Source of the DNA: Flavobacteriales bacterium
Lineage (GTDB): Bacteria > Bacteroidota > Bacteroidia > Flavobacteriales_F > PHOS-HE28
Reading direction: 5' to 3'
Length of the DNA stretch: 11,322 nucleotides
Assembly (NCBI GenBank): GCA_025455765.1
Contig: JALOLX010000025.1
Span: 1-11,322, forward strand
Below are positions 1 to 7,566 of the stretch, piece by piece. Both the position numbers and the translations under genes were made by a program. How positions within the stretch are numbered: the stretch's first letter is position 1; each line of letters starts with the position of its first letter. The notes under the pieces are model-generated. The model did no database searches and was not told the DNA's origin. It saw only the letters and a list, made by a program, of their open reading frames with translations.

Positions 1-795
1 GCCCGTGTGGAATGGCAGGCGGCGGAGAACATGGCCGCGCGCTACCTGCAGCCCCTGTTCAAGGCGCGGCCCACCAAGGTGCTCACCCAAGGCTTCATCG
101 GCCGCACCTCGGATGGTCAGACCACCACGTTGGGTCGTGAAGGCTCGGACTTCTCCGCGGCCATCTTCGCATACTTGCTGGATGCAGAGAGCGTCACCAT
201 CTGGAAGGATGTGCCGGGCATGTTCAACGCGGATCCCAAGCGCTTTCCCGACACCAAATTGCTCAGCCACATCAGCTACCGGGAGGCCATCGAGCTGAGC
301 TACTTCGGTGCCAGCGTTATCCATCCACGCACGCTACAACCCCTGCAGCAGAAGCACATCCCGCTGTACGTGCGCTCCTTCATCGATCTTGCCGCACCCG
401 GCAGCACCATCGACGATCGCAGTGACAACGACTCGTTGATCCCCTCGTTCATCGTGAAGCCCGGCCAATTGCTGCTCAGCATCACCCCGCGCGACCTCAG
501 CTTCATCGTGGAGGAGAACCTCAGCGGCATCTTCTGGTTGTTCGCACAGCACAATGTCCGCATAGACCTGATGCAGAACAGCGCCTTGGCCTTCAGTGTC
601 GTGGTGGATGATGTTCCGCGCAGCCACCAGTTGATCGAGGCCTTGCGAAAGGGTTATGAGGTGCGGTACAACTCAAATTGCGAGCTGGTCACCGTACGCC
701 ATTACGATGAAGCGACCCTCGCAATGCTCACCGCAGGACGAGAGGTATTGCTGGAGCAGCGCAGCCGCGTGACTGCGCGCTTCGTGCTGAAGTAG
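1..795 (+). CDS. lysC: Aspartate kinase, 3' part (5' end outside window)
   Basis: Phosphorylates L-aspartate to aspartyl-4-phosphate, the first step of the lysine/threonine/methionine pathway, in the cytoplasm. The frame is open from base 1, so the apparent GTG at base 7 is not the start; 264 residues are present. Monofunctional aspartate kinases usually have about 400-450 residues, so roughly the first 150, including the N-terminal nucleotide-binding part, are missing. The second half of the kinase domain is clear: TQGFIGRTSDGQTTTLGREG and SDFSAA, then the WKDVPGMFNADPK segment and SYREAIELSYFGASVIHPRT. From about residue 158 an ACT-type regulatory region follows (LSFIVEENLSGIFWLFAQHN), so feedback control by an end-product amino acid is likely. 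The protein ends after the ACT region with no homoserine dehydrogenase domain. It converges on the phosphodiesterase gene with 15 bases between stop codons. The symbol lysC versus another aspartokinase name cannot be decided here. Confidence 0.93.
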   Translation, partial: ARVEWQAAENMAARYLQPLFKARPTKVLTQGFIGRTSDGQTTTLGREGSDFSAAIFAYLLDAESVTIWKDVPGMFNADPKRFPDTKLLSHISYREAIELSYFGASVIHPRTLQPLQQKHIPLYVRSFIDLAAPGSTIDDRSDNDSLIPSFIVKPGQLLLSITPRDLSFIVEENLSGIFWLFAQHNVRIDLMQNSALAFSVVVDDVPRSHQLIEALRKGYEVRYNSNCELVTVRHYDEATLAMLTAGREVLLEQRSRVTARFVLK

Positions 796-810
796 TCCGG
801 AGGGGTGTGA

Positions 811-1710
811 TCAACGTCCTTCCAGCGCGGCGATCACGCGGTCGGGGTAGTCGCTGATGATGCCGTCCACACCGAGCTTCACCATCTGTTGGATGTCCGC
901 AGGTTCGTTCACGGTCCACACCACGAGCTCGATATCCATGCTGCGTAACGCCGTCAGGAGGTCATCGTTGGCCAGCTTGAAGTAAGGGCTGTAGATGGCG
1001 GGCTTGAAGGAGAGCCGGGCCAGGTTGGTCCGCAGGTCGTCGGTGTTCTCCACCAAGAGCGCGAGCGTGAGGTCCGGGCGCTCTGCATGTACGGCTTCCA
1101 GAATGGCGGGATCGAAGGACTGCACGATGCAGCGTTCGCTGATGCCGAGCGAATCAATGGTGGCGATCACCTGGCTGGCATAGGGTGCAGGCTGCGGTTG
1201 GTAGATGCCATACCAGGCGGGATCGCTCTTGATCTCGATGTTGTAGGAGGGGTTGGGTACACCGGTGAGCAACGCGTGTTCATCCACGGCCTCCACCACG
1301 GCGCGCAGGGTGGGCTTCACACTGCGCCGGGTGTCCTGCTCGGGGAAGCGCTCCTGTTCCAGACTTCCACAATCGCAGCGCTGGATCTCGTCCACGCGCA
1401 TGCGGTGCAGGTTGAAGGACCGACCTTGTTCCTCGGTCAGCTCCTCACCCTCCGGTCCCAGGCAGATCGCGGCGTTCAACCATGGTTCATGGGAGACGAT
1501 CACCTGGCCATCACCGCTCAGCACCACATCCAGTTCGAGGTGATCGCAGCCCATTTCTGCCGCCTTCTTGAAGCCATCGATGGTGTTCTCCGGAAGGAGA
1601 CCGCGACAACCGCGATGGCCATGCACTTCGGGCTGCGTGTTGCGCAGTTCGGGGGAGCAGGCGGAGAGCAGGGCCATGGTCAGGAGCGCGGGAAGAAGTG
1701 GTTGCGTCAT
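811..1710 (-). CDS. Glycerophosphodiester phosphodiesterase family lipoprotein
   Basis: Expected to hydrolyse glycerophosphodiesters from deacylated phospholipids to glycerol-3-phosphate plus the alcohol. The 299-residue protein shows the GDPD signature in order: HGHRG (30-34) and PENT (40-43), ELDV (59-62, metal-binding acids), SHEPWLN with a second catalytic His near 74, then the NIEIKSDP strand, and a C-terminal WTVNEPADIQQMVKLGVDGI segment typical of this TIM barrel. The N-terminus is a lipoprotein signal: a hydrophobic stretch ending LLSAC with Cys18 as the likely lipidated residue, so the enzyme is probably anchored in an envelope membrane facing the periplasm. Its ATG overlaps the stop of the upstream dehydrogenase by four bases (ATGA), so it is the third and last gene of the mgtE operon and probably translationally coupled. 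Which diester it prefers cannot be told from sequence. Confidence 0.92.
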   Translation of the reverse strand: MTQPLLPALLTMALLSACSPELRNTQPEVHGHRGCRGLLPENTIDGFKKAAEMGCDHLELDVVLSGDGQVIVSHEPWLNAAICLGPEGEELTEEQGRSFNLHRMRVDEIQRCDCGSLEQERFPEQDTRRSVKPTLRAVVEAVDEHALLTGVPNPSYNIEIKSDPAWYGIYQPQPAPYASQVIATIDSLGISERCIVQSFDPAILEAVHAERPDLTLALLVENTDDLRTNLARLSFKPAIYSPYFKLANDDLLTALRSMDIELVVWTVNEPADIQQMVKLGVDGIISDYPDRVIAALEGR

Positions 1711-2645
1711 GGAAAGGCGGCAAGGATCTTATCGGCGAGCACCTGGGCCATCTTCACCTTGCCTTCGTGGGTGACCCCTGCGATGTGCGGCGTGAGGATG
1801 ACGCGATCATGTGCGAAGAGACGCCGTTGGGAGGCTGGATCGATGGTGGGGTCGAGGGAGGAGAGGTCCGCACGTTCGTATTCCAGCACGTCCAAGGCGG
1901 CGGCAGTAACGGTGCCGGCGTCAAGGGCATCCAATAGGGCTGCCGTGTGTACTACGCCGCCCCGGGAAGAGTTGAGGAACCACACTGGTCGTGTGAGCCG
2001 ACCGAAGAATCGGGCATCGGCATAGTGGCGCGTCTCCGGGGTGAGGGGCAGATGCAGACTGATGACATCGCACTCCGCTTGGAGACGTTCAAGATCCACA
2101 GCTTCCACGGTGGCGGGCATATCCGTGCGGTACAGGTCGTGGGCCAGGATGCGCACACCGAAGCCGGCCAACTTCTCCGCGAAGGCGCTGCCCATCTGGC
2201 CAAAGCCGATGATGCCCACCGTACGGCCGAACAGATCCGTGCCTCGATTGCCTTCGCGCTCCCACAGCCCTGCATGCACCTGTGCGTTGGCCCGGTGGCT
2301 GTGCTTCAACAGCGCGAGCAGATGACCTACACACCATTCTCCGACCCCGTCGCGGTTGCCTTCGGGGCTGTTCAATACGCGCACGCCGGCTGCCTGGCAG
2401 TAGGCCCGGTCGATGCTTTCCAGCCCTGAACCTACGCGGGCCACGAAGCACAACGACACGGCATGTCGTAGTAGATCGCCCGGTAATTCACGGCTCCGGA
2501 CCACGATGCCTTCCACATCCACCAGCGCTCCGGCGAGGGCGATATCATCAAGGTGATGCAGGGCGGTGACACGATGGCCTGCCGCTACCAGGCGCTCCGC
2601 CAGCAGGGGATGCACGGTATCGACCAGGGCGATGTGCATGCTCAT
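1707..2645 (-). CDS. D-2-hydroxyacid dehydrogenase, phosphoglycerate-dehydrogenase-like
   Basis: NAD-dependent oxidoreductase of the D-isomer-specific 2-hydroxyacid dehydrogenase family, 312 residues. Visible features: the catalytic-domain segment VVRSRELPGDLL, the VGSGLESID motif (71-79), the Rossmann motif GIIGFGQMG (144-152) followed by Asp170, which fits NAD rather than NADP preference, the NSSRGG motif with catalytic Arg228, LDVLEYE with catalytic Glu (probably Glu257), and TPHIAG with catalytic His287. There is no C-terminal ACT domain, so it is not the long, serine-regulated SerA form. It may be a short 3-phosphoglycerate dehydrogenase for serine synthesis, or act on another 2-keto acid such as hydroxypyruvate; the sequence does not settle this. 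The start overlaps the mgtE stop by four bases (ATGA). An in-frame Met at the third codon is an alternative start. Confidence 0.9.
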   Translation of the reverse strand: MSMHIALVDTVHPLLAERLVAAGHRVTALHHLDDIALAGALVDVEGIVVRSRELPGDLLRHAVSLCFVARVGSGLESIDRAYCQAAGVRVLNSPEGNRDGVGEWCVGHLLALLKHSHRANAQVHAGLWEREGNRGTDLFGRTVGIIGFGQMGSAFAEKLAGFGVRILAHDLYRTDMPATVEAVDLERLQAECDVISLHLPLTPETRHYADARFFGRLTRPVWFLNSSRGGVVHTAALLDALDAGTVTAAALDVLEYERADLSSLDPTIDPASQRRLFAHDRVILTPHIAGVTHEGKVKMAQVLADKILAAFP

Positions 2646-4009
2646 GGGAAGAGGCCGTACATCAGGTGTCCCAGCGTGAAGTAGATCAGCAGGCCCACGA
2701 TGTCGTTGAGCGTGGTGACGAAGGGTCCGGTGGCGAGCGCCGGATCCACCTTGGCGCGGTCGAGCAGCAGTGGGGTGACCGTGCCGAACATTGCCGCCGT
2801 GACGATCACGCTGAACAGGGCGATGCTGACGGTGAGGGTGAGCGCCTGCGATTGGTCAAGGGCCAGATTGACCCCGAAGATGAGCAGGCCGCACACCAGC
2901 GCGGTGAAGAGCGCCACACGGAGTTCCTTCCACAGCCGGCCCGCCAGGTTCACCCCGTCGAGCGTGCCTGCGGCCAGGCCCTGCACCACGATGGCACTGG
3001 ATTGCACACCGACATTGCCTGCTGTTGCAGCGATCAGCGGCATGAAGAAGGCCATGGCGGGCTCGATGCGCAACTGACCCTCGTACTGTGCGATGATGCG
3101 CGAACTGAGAATGCCGCCGGCCAGCCCGATGAGGAGCCAGGGCAGTCGTGCGCGCACCTGCACCAACGGCGTATCGGTGGCATCCACGTCCTCGCTGATA
3201 CCGCTGGCCAGCTGGTAGTCCTCGGTGGCCTCGTCGCTCATCACGTCCATCACGTCATCGAAGGTGATGCGCCCCACCAGTCGTTCCTCCTTGTCCACCA
3301 CGGGCAGCACCACCACGTCGTACTTCTTCATCAGGTTCACCACCTCCTCGGCATCGGTATCCACCTGCACGCTGACCACCTCTGTTTCGCAGATATGCTT
3401 GATCAGTGTGCGGGTGCTTTCGGCGGAGAACAGGAGCTCCTTCAACGGCAGGATCCCCACGAGGTGGTCGTCCTTGTCCACCACGTACACCGTGTAGACG
3501 TGGTCCACCTCACGGGCCTGCTGACGCATTTCCACGATGGCACGGGCCACCGAAGCATCGGCGCGCACGCTCACCAGTTCCTTCGCCATGAGCGCACCTG
3601 CCGTGCCTTCCTCATAGGTGAGGAGTTCCTGGAGGTCCTCGCGCTGCTCCTGGTCATCGAGCAGGGCGATCACCTCGCGCTGCTTCTCTTCGGAGAGCTC
3701 CGACATCACGTCGGCCGCATCGTCCGAGTCGATGTGCTCCAGTACGTCCTCGGCGATCTCGCGGCTTGTCAGCGAGCCGAGCAGCTCTTCGCGGGTGTCC
3801 TCGGCCAGCTCCAGCAGCACTTCGGCGGCTTCCTCCGGTTCGAGCAGACGGTACACGTAGACCGCCTCATCGAGCTGGAGGCGATCGATGATGGTGCCGA
3901 TATCGGCCGGGTGCAATTCGCTCAGTAACGCCTGTACGGCGCTGTCACGGCCTTCCGCCACATCGTGACGGATGCTGTCCAGGATCGGCTTGGTGAGCTC
4001 GAAGGACAT
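2642..4009 (-). CDS. mgtE: Magnesium transporter MgtE
   Basis: Inner-membrane Mg2+ channel/transporter, 455 residues, the usual family length. Order of domains: an acidic N-terminal superhelical domain (about 1-135) with LHPADIGTIIDRL and EVLLELAEDTREELL repeats; two CBS domains (about 139-200 and 204-262), the second ending VGRITFDDVMDVM; a linking helix; then five membrane segments from about residue 287, including FFMPLIAATAGNVGVQSS and the final TM5 with TGPFVTTLNDIVGL. Asp436 there matches the ion-selectivity aspartate known in Thermus MgtE. In characterised members the N and CBS domains sense cytosolic Mg2+ and close the pore. An ATG 14 codons further upstream (4051) is open but lies across the predicted -7 element at 4049-4056 and gives an unrelated extension, so MSFELTK is taken as the start. 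It is first in a three-gene operon. Confidence 0.96.
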   Translation of the reverse strand: MSFELTKPILDSIRHDVAEGRDSAVQALLSELHPADIGTIIDRLQLDEAVYVYRLLEPEEAAEVLLELAEDTREELLGSLTSREIAEDVLEHIDSDDAADVMSELSEEKQREVIALLDDQEQREDLQELLTYEEGTAGALMAKELVSVRADASVARAIVEMRQQAREVDHVYTVYVVDKDDHLVGILPLKELLFSAESTRTLIKHICETEVVSVQVDTDAEEVVNLMKKYDVVVLPVVDKEERLVGRITFDDVMDVMSDEATEDYQLASGISEDVDATDTPLVQVRARLPWLLIGLAGGILSSRIIAQYEGQLRIEPAMAFFMPLIAATAGNVGVQSSAIVVQGLAAGTLDGVNLAGRLWKELRVALFTALVCGLLIFGVNLALDQSQALTLTVSIALFSVIVTAAMFGTVTPLLLDRAKVDPALATGPFVTTLNDIVGLLIYFTLGHLMYGLFP

Positions 4010-4048
4010 GATCGCTCGTGCATGGATGACCCCCTGTGGGAACGGCGG

Positions 4049-4056
4049 CAAAGGTA
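4049..4056 (-). promoter_or_regulatory. Predicted Bacteroidota promoter -7 element for mgtE operon
   Basis: The minus strand reads TACCTTTG, an exact match to the TAnnTTTG -7 consensus of the Bacteroidota primary sigma factor. It sits 39 bases before the mgtE ATG, in the 83-base gap after rsmA, and would give a leader of about 30-35 nt. No TTTG -33 element is found at the expected 19-21 nt spacing, so strength is uncertain. The leader is too short to hold an Mg2+-sensing riboswitch. Confidence 0.5.
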
Positions 4057-4092
4057 CGCAACACAGGCCGCGCGGAGACCCAACGGACCGGC

Positions 4093-4863
4093 TCAGATCG
4101 CGGCGATGGCCGTGGTCAGCGCAATGAAGTCGGCCACGCTGAGCTGTTCGGCCCGCTTACCTGCGAATTCCGGCGGCAGCGGTGCGCGCAGTTCGGGTAA
4201 TGGCTTCAGCGCGTTGCTCAAGGTCTTGCGGCGCTGGTTGAAGGCGGTCTTCACCACCCGGAACAACAGGGCTTCGTCGCAGGGCAGGGTGGCGGTGGCG
4301 TTGCGGCGCAGGCGGATCACCGAGCTCCGCACCTTGGGCGGCGGAATGAAGCTGCCCGGTTCCACATGGAAGAGCAGATCCACATCGTAGAAGGCCTGGG
4401 TGAGGACACTGGTGATCCCATAGGTCTTGCTGCCATGCGGGGCGCGGATGCGGTCGGCCACTTCCTTCTGGAACATGCCCACCACCTCGGTGCACCGGTC
4501 GCGATGCTCCAGCACCTTGAAGACGATCTGTGTGCTGATGTTGTACGGGAAGTTGCCGATGACCGCGAAAGGCCCGGTGGTAACGGCGTTGGGATCCATG
4601 CGCAGGAAGTCCTCGCTGCGCACATCCAGCTGCGGGTAATGCGCGTTCAGGTAGGCTACGGATTCCGCATCCACCTCGTAGCAGGTGATGGGCCAGCGTT
4701 GCAACGCCAGCAAATGTGTGGTGAGCGCACCGGTACCGGGTCCGATCTCCAGCACATGTGCATAGGCCCCATGACCGGTCAAGCCTTCCGCGATGCGTTG
4801 GGCAATGGCCTCCTCCTTCAGGAAGTGCTGGCCGAGGTGCTTCTTGGGTCGAACGTTGCTCAT
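4093..4863 (-). CDS. rsmA: 16S rRNA (adenine1518-N6/adenine1519-N6)-dimethyltransferase
   Basis: Also called KsgA. Uses SAM to dimethylate two adjacent adenines in the 3' terminal helix of 16S rRNA, a late 30S maturation step; loss commonly gives kasugamycin resistance. The 256 residues match the family length. Seen in order: KKHLGQHFL (7-15), SAM motif EIGPGTGALT (39-48), an acidic ribose-binding strand end CYEVDAE (61-67), SEDFLRMD (83-90), catalytic NFPYNIST (104-111), FIPPPKVRSSV (172-182) and FNQRRKTLSNAL (208-219), the C-terminal RNA-contact region. The ATG overlaps the stop of the DUF4286 gene by four bases (ATGA), making it the last gene of the serS operon. Its methyl donor is the product of MetK, whose gene in this window is broken. 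Confidence 0.97.
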   Translation of the reverse strand: MSNVRPKKHLGQHFLKEEAIAQRIAEGLTGHGAYAHVLEIGPGTGALTTHLLALQRWPITCYEVDAESVAYLNAHYPQLDVRSEDFLRMDPNAVTTGPFAVIGNFPYNISTQIVFKVLEHRDRCTEVVGMFQKEVADRIRAPHGSKTYGITSVLTQAFYDVDLLFHVEPGSFIPPPKVRSSVIRLRRNATATLPCDEALLFRVVKTAFNQRRKTLSNALKPLPELRAPLPPEFAGKRAEQLSVADFIALTTAIAAI

Positions 4864-5168
4864 CGCGGATGGATCACCTCGAGCAGCGTGCGGAAGGCCA
4901 CGAAGCGACCACCGAAGCGGGCGTGCGCATCGGCCTGCAGGCGGGGGGCATGCTCGTCGCGGTAGCGCTCGTAGTGCGCCATGTCGGGCGCGGTGTATTG
5001 CACGGCGTAGGTCATTCCTCCCTCATCGGCCGCCAATACCTTGTGCAGTCGGCTCTCCACGAACTGTCCGGTGGCCATCACATCGGGGATGTGTACCTCC
5101 TTCATCCACGCAAGCCATTCCTCGTGGGCATCGAGGTCGATGTTGACAGTGACATTGTAGATGATCAT
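4860..5168 (-). CDS. DUF4286 family protein
   Basis: Small soluble protein of 102 residues with no signal peptide, beginning MIIYNVTVNIDLDAHEEWLA and containing KEVHIPDVMATGQF and a YERYRDEHAPRLQ segment. This pattern matches the DUF4286 family, common in Bacteroidota; my recollection is that such genes often lie beside rsmA there. The fold is expected to be a ferredoxin-like alpha/beta dimer resembling antibiotic-biosynthesis monooxygenase proteins, but no catalytic activity is established and no cofactor motif is visible. It overlaps rsmA downstream and the TPR gene upstream by ATGA at both ends, so its synthesis is probably coupled to both. The tight link to an rRNA methylase hints at a translation-related or housekeeping role, which is only inference. 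Confidence 0.85.
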   Translation of the reverse strand: MIIYNVTVNIDLDAHEEWLAWMKEVHIPDVMATGQFVESRLHKVLAADEGGMTYAVQYTAPDMAHYERYRDEHAPRLQADAHARFGGRFVAFRTLLEVIHPR

Positions 5169-7021
5169 GGCTTGGGTGCGTCAGGGCGAAGTTCTTCCGG
5201 CAGGTCCGATCCATCGCCGCGCAGCGCCCGGTAGCGGGTGCGTGCTTCTGGAACGAAGATGCTGCCCGTGTGCTCGAACAATAACTTCTCGTACCACGAC
5301 ATGGCTTTCGGCGGGTCCTTCAGTTCGATCTCGTACAACTTGCCCAGCTCAAGCAGGGCGTTGTCCACCAGGATGTCCAGCGGATACTGATCCACGAGCC
5401 GTTCGAGGTAGGAGGCGGCCTCCACCGGGGCCTTGCGCACACGGGCGATGCGGTACCGCTCGAAGAGCACATCGTCCCCCAGGCTGTGCATGGGGAACGC
5501 CTTGTCCAAGCTGTCGAGCACCACGAGGGCATCGGTGTAACGATGCTGGATTCGCAACAGCTCGGCCTCGGCAAAGAGGCTCAGCGGCGTGGCATTGCTG
5601 TCGAGTCCGAGGTTGTCGCTGATGCGCAGGCTCAATTCCATGGCATCGTTGGCGATGAGCTTGCTGGTGCTGGACTTCAACACATCGAGCTGTGCCTGTG
5701 CCCACAGGAAATCACCGGTGAAGAACGAGACCTTGGCGTTGCGCAGGCGCGCTTCGTGGCCGAGCATATCGTACTTCTGGTCGAGGTCCACTTGGGAGTA
5801 GAGCAGCGACGCTTCCCAGATGTCGCCGTGAATGAGCTGCACATCTCCCAGATCGAGCTTCAGCTGGGCGCGGTAGCGGGCGTCCAGCATGGGTAGTTGA
5901 ATGGCTTCCTCGAGCAAGGCGATGGCGCCCGGTCCATCATTGAGGTAGTAGCCCTTCAGATGCGCCCGATCGCGGAGCAGGTCAAGCGTTCCCTTGGGGT
6001 TGTTCAGTTCGGTGATCGTGGCAGCCATGCGCTGGTCCAACGCGATGAGCTCTTCCCGTGGGGGCTCGGCCTGTTCGGTCAACTGGTGGTAGCGTGCGCG
6101 AATGGCGCCAGTGCGTGCGGTGAAGTAGTTGGCATCGTTGCGCCCCAGGGCGATCACGTGGTCGTAGCACTTGAAGGCAGTGCCGTGGTCACCGTTGGCT
6201 TCAGCGATACCGGCCAGTTCGATCAGCCGCTGCCCTCCTTCGTCCAACCGCTTGTCCAAGGCTTTGCTCTGGATGAAGGCCGCGTTGAGGTCCTTCTGTT
6301 GGATGTACATCCAGATGAGCAGCTCGGGGAAGATGGTGCGCTGTGGGTCGCGCTGGATGCGGCGCAGGAGCTCGGTCCGAAGCACATCGCTGCGCTGGTC
6401 CTGTTGTTCGAAGTCCACGTAGCGCGACAGTGCGTTCTGCACGGAGCTGAGGTAGGCTTCGTTGGCGGTGAGCAGGTCCATATAGGCGCTCATCATGGCC
6501 GGGATGTCGCCGCGTTGGGCATGCACACCGGCGATCTCGTAGAAGTAGTTGATCCCTTCGGTGGCGCTGCGTTGTCCGCGGGTGTATGCCTCCAAGGCCA
6601 GGTCGGGCTTGTTGGCCTCCAGGAAGGCGCCGGCCGTGGTCCTTACGCTGTTCTGGTCGGTGCCCATCGCTTTGAGCGCCTTGTCGTACTCCTTCTGCGC
6701 CCGTTCGGCATCACCGCCAGCTTCCAGCACACGTCCCAGGTCGATCTGGAACCGGGGCTCTCCCGTACGCCGACGCAGCTGGTCCTTCACCAGTTTTTCG
6801 GCGCTTTCCAGATCGTTCAGCCCCATGTAGCACTTGAGCAGTTGACCGTAGTAATGGTCGTTGGGCTGCTTGCGGTGCAGCTTGTCGTAGTACAGGATGG
6901 CGCGCTCCAGGTCGCCCTGCTGGAAGTACTGTGCGGCGAGCTGTTCATCGGTGCCCGGCTGCGCGAAGGCCGTCGGAACGCAGGAGCCGATCAACAGGAG
7001 CAGAAGGAGGAAGTGCTTCAT
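5165..7021 (-). CDS. Exported tetratricopeptide-repeat protein
   Basis: Protein of 618 residues made almost wholly of helical repeats. It starts MKHFLLLLLLIGS followed by CVPTAFAQPG: either a signal peptidase I site after AFA, or a lipoprotein signal with the earlier IGSC as lipobox; both put it outside the cytoplasm. The first TPR unit is near residues 24-57 (AAQYFQQGDLERAILYYDKL), with more along the length, and a C-terminal set around AASYLERLVDQYPLDILVDN and AMSWYEKLLFEHTGSIFVPE that resembles TPRs of outer-membrane assembly or gliding/secretion scaffolds. There is no enzymatic motif, so it is probably a protein-interaction scaffold. The open frame extends 18 codons further upstream but that part is charged, overlaps the preceding gene and lacks a signal, so the ATG at 7021 is preferred. 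The stop overlaps the DUF4286 start by ATGA. Partners are unknown. Confidence 0.88.
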   Translation of the reverse strand: MKHFLLLLLLIGSCVPTAFAQPGTDEQLAAQYFQQGDLERAILYYDKLHRKQPNDHYYGQLLKCYMGLNDLESAEKLVKDQLRRRTGEPRFQIDLGRVLEAGGDAERAQKEYDKALKAMGTDQNSVRTTAGAFLEANKPDLALEAYTRGQRSATEGINYFYEIAGVHAQRGDIPAMMSAYMDLLTANEAYLSSVQNALSRYVDFEQQDQRSDVLRTELLRRIQRDPQRTIFPELLIWMYIQQKDLNAAFIQSKALDKRLDEGGQRLIELAGIAEANGDHGTAFKCYDHVIALGRNDANYFTARTGAIRARYHQLTEQAEPPREELIALDQRMAATITELNNPKGTLDLLRDRAHLKGYYLNDGPGAIALLEEAIQLPMLDARYRAQLKLDLGDVQLIHGDIWEASLLYSQVDLDQKYDMLGHEARLRNAKVSFFTGDFLWAQAQLDVLKSSTSKLIANDAMELSLRISDNLGLDSNATPLSLFAEAELLRIQHRYTDALVVLDSLDKAFPMHSLGDDVLFERYRIARVRKAPVEAASYLERLVDQYPLDILVDNALLELGKLYEIELKDPPKAMSWYEKLLFEHTGSIFVPEARTRYRALRGDGSDLPEELRPDAPKP

Positions 7022-7023
7022 GG

Positions 7024-7566
7024 TCACTGGTCTGCCTGTGCGAGAACGCGGTCCAGGCTGTCGCATTGTTCCCACAATTGCTGTGCCCTTCGGTAATTGT
7101 CGATGGTGGCGAGCACTTGTTCGTGGTCGAAGGCTTGTGCCCGTCGTTCGAGGTCGATGATGCCTGCTGCCTTGTTGCTGCCTATGCGCACCTGCTGAAG
7201 ATCCTCCCGCAGCACCTGCAGCCGTTCGTCGCGCGCGGCGATGCGTTGGAGGAGGTCCGCCTGATCGCTGCCCATGCGCGCCGCGTCACGCAGGCCGAGG
7301 TAAAGTGGTGCCAGCAACTGCGCCTCGGAAGGTTGCAGCGTGTCGGAGAAGCGCTGCCGGATGGCGGGTCCCTTCGCGTGCAGCATGGAGTCCAGCCGCA
7401 GGTAGCGGGATGCATCCAGTTCGCGCAGGGTGAGCAGGGCGGCCTGATTGGCGACGATGAGGCTGTCCACAGCGGCGAGCTGACCGGGCGACGCTGGCTG
7501 CTTGCAGGCGGGGCAGAGCAGCAGGCCGGCCAGCCACAGGGCGACCGTGGGCAGCGGGTGGTTCAT
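7024..7566 (-). CDS. Uncharacterised putative lipoprotein with helical, coiled-coil-like body
   Basis: 180 residues, not matched by me to any named family. The N-terminus has a short hydrophobic stretch (VALWLAGLLLCPAC) with Cys at 18 and 21. Cys21 follows CPA rather than a standard Leu-Ala-Gly type lipobox, so lipidation is likely but not certain. The rest is rich in Leu, Ala, Gln, Arg and Asp with heptad-like stretches (LLQRIAARDERLQVLREDLQ, IDNYRRAQQLWEQCDSLDRV), suggesting long helices. It lies between serS (ATGA overlap at its start) and the TPR gene (2-base gap at its end), so it is surely co-expressed with the TPR protein, and the two may act together in the envelope; that is inference. 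Base composition resembles that of its neighbours. Confidence 0.75.
   Translation of the reverse strand: MNHPLPTVALWLAGLLLCPACKQPASPGQLAAVDSLIVANQAALLTLRELDASRYLRLDSMLHAKGPAIRQRFSDTLQPSEAQLLAPLYLGLRDAARMGSDQADLLQRIAARDERLQVLREDLQQVRIGSNKAAGIIDLERRAQAFDHEQVLATIDNYRRAQQLWEQCDSLDRVLAQADQ

Noticed and set aside
1087..2025. 312-codon plus-strand frame opposite the phosphodiesterase and dehydrogenase
   Set aside because: Spans the junction of two clear minus-strand genes; composition is typical of a high-GC antisense frame.
2666..3928. 420-codon open frame on the plus strand opposite mgtE
   Set aside because: It is a complement of a clear mgtE gene. The product is a His/Gln-rich low-complexity artefact of high-GC codon use and has no recognisable domain.
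4010..4092. Possible Mg2+ riboswitch (M-box) before mgtE
   Set aside because: The predicted leader is only about 30-35 nt and the whole gap 83 bases, too short for an M-box, and no fitting fold is visible.
5897..7096. 399-codon plus-strand open frame opposite the TPR gene
   Set aside because: Antisense shadow of a signal-peptide-bearing TPR gene that fits the operon; no domain or start signal supports the plus-strand reading.
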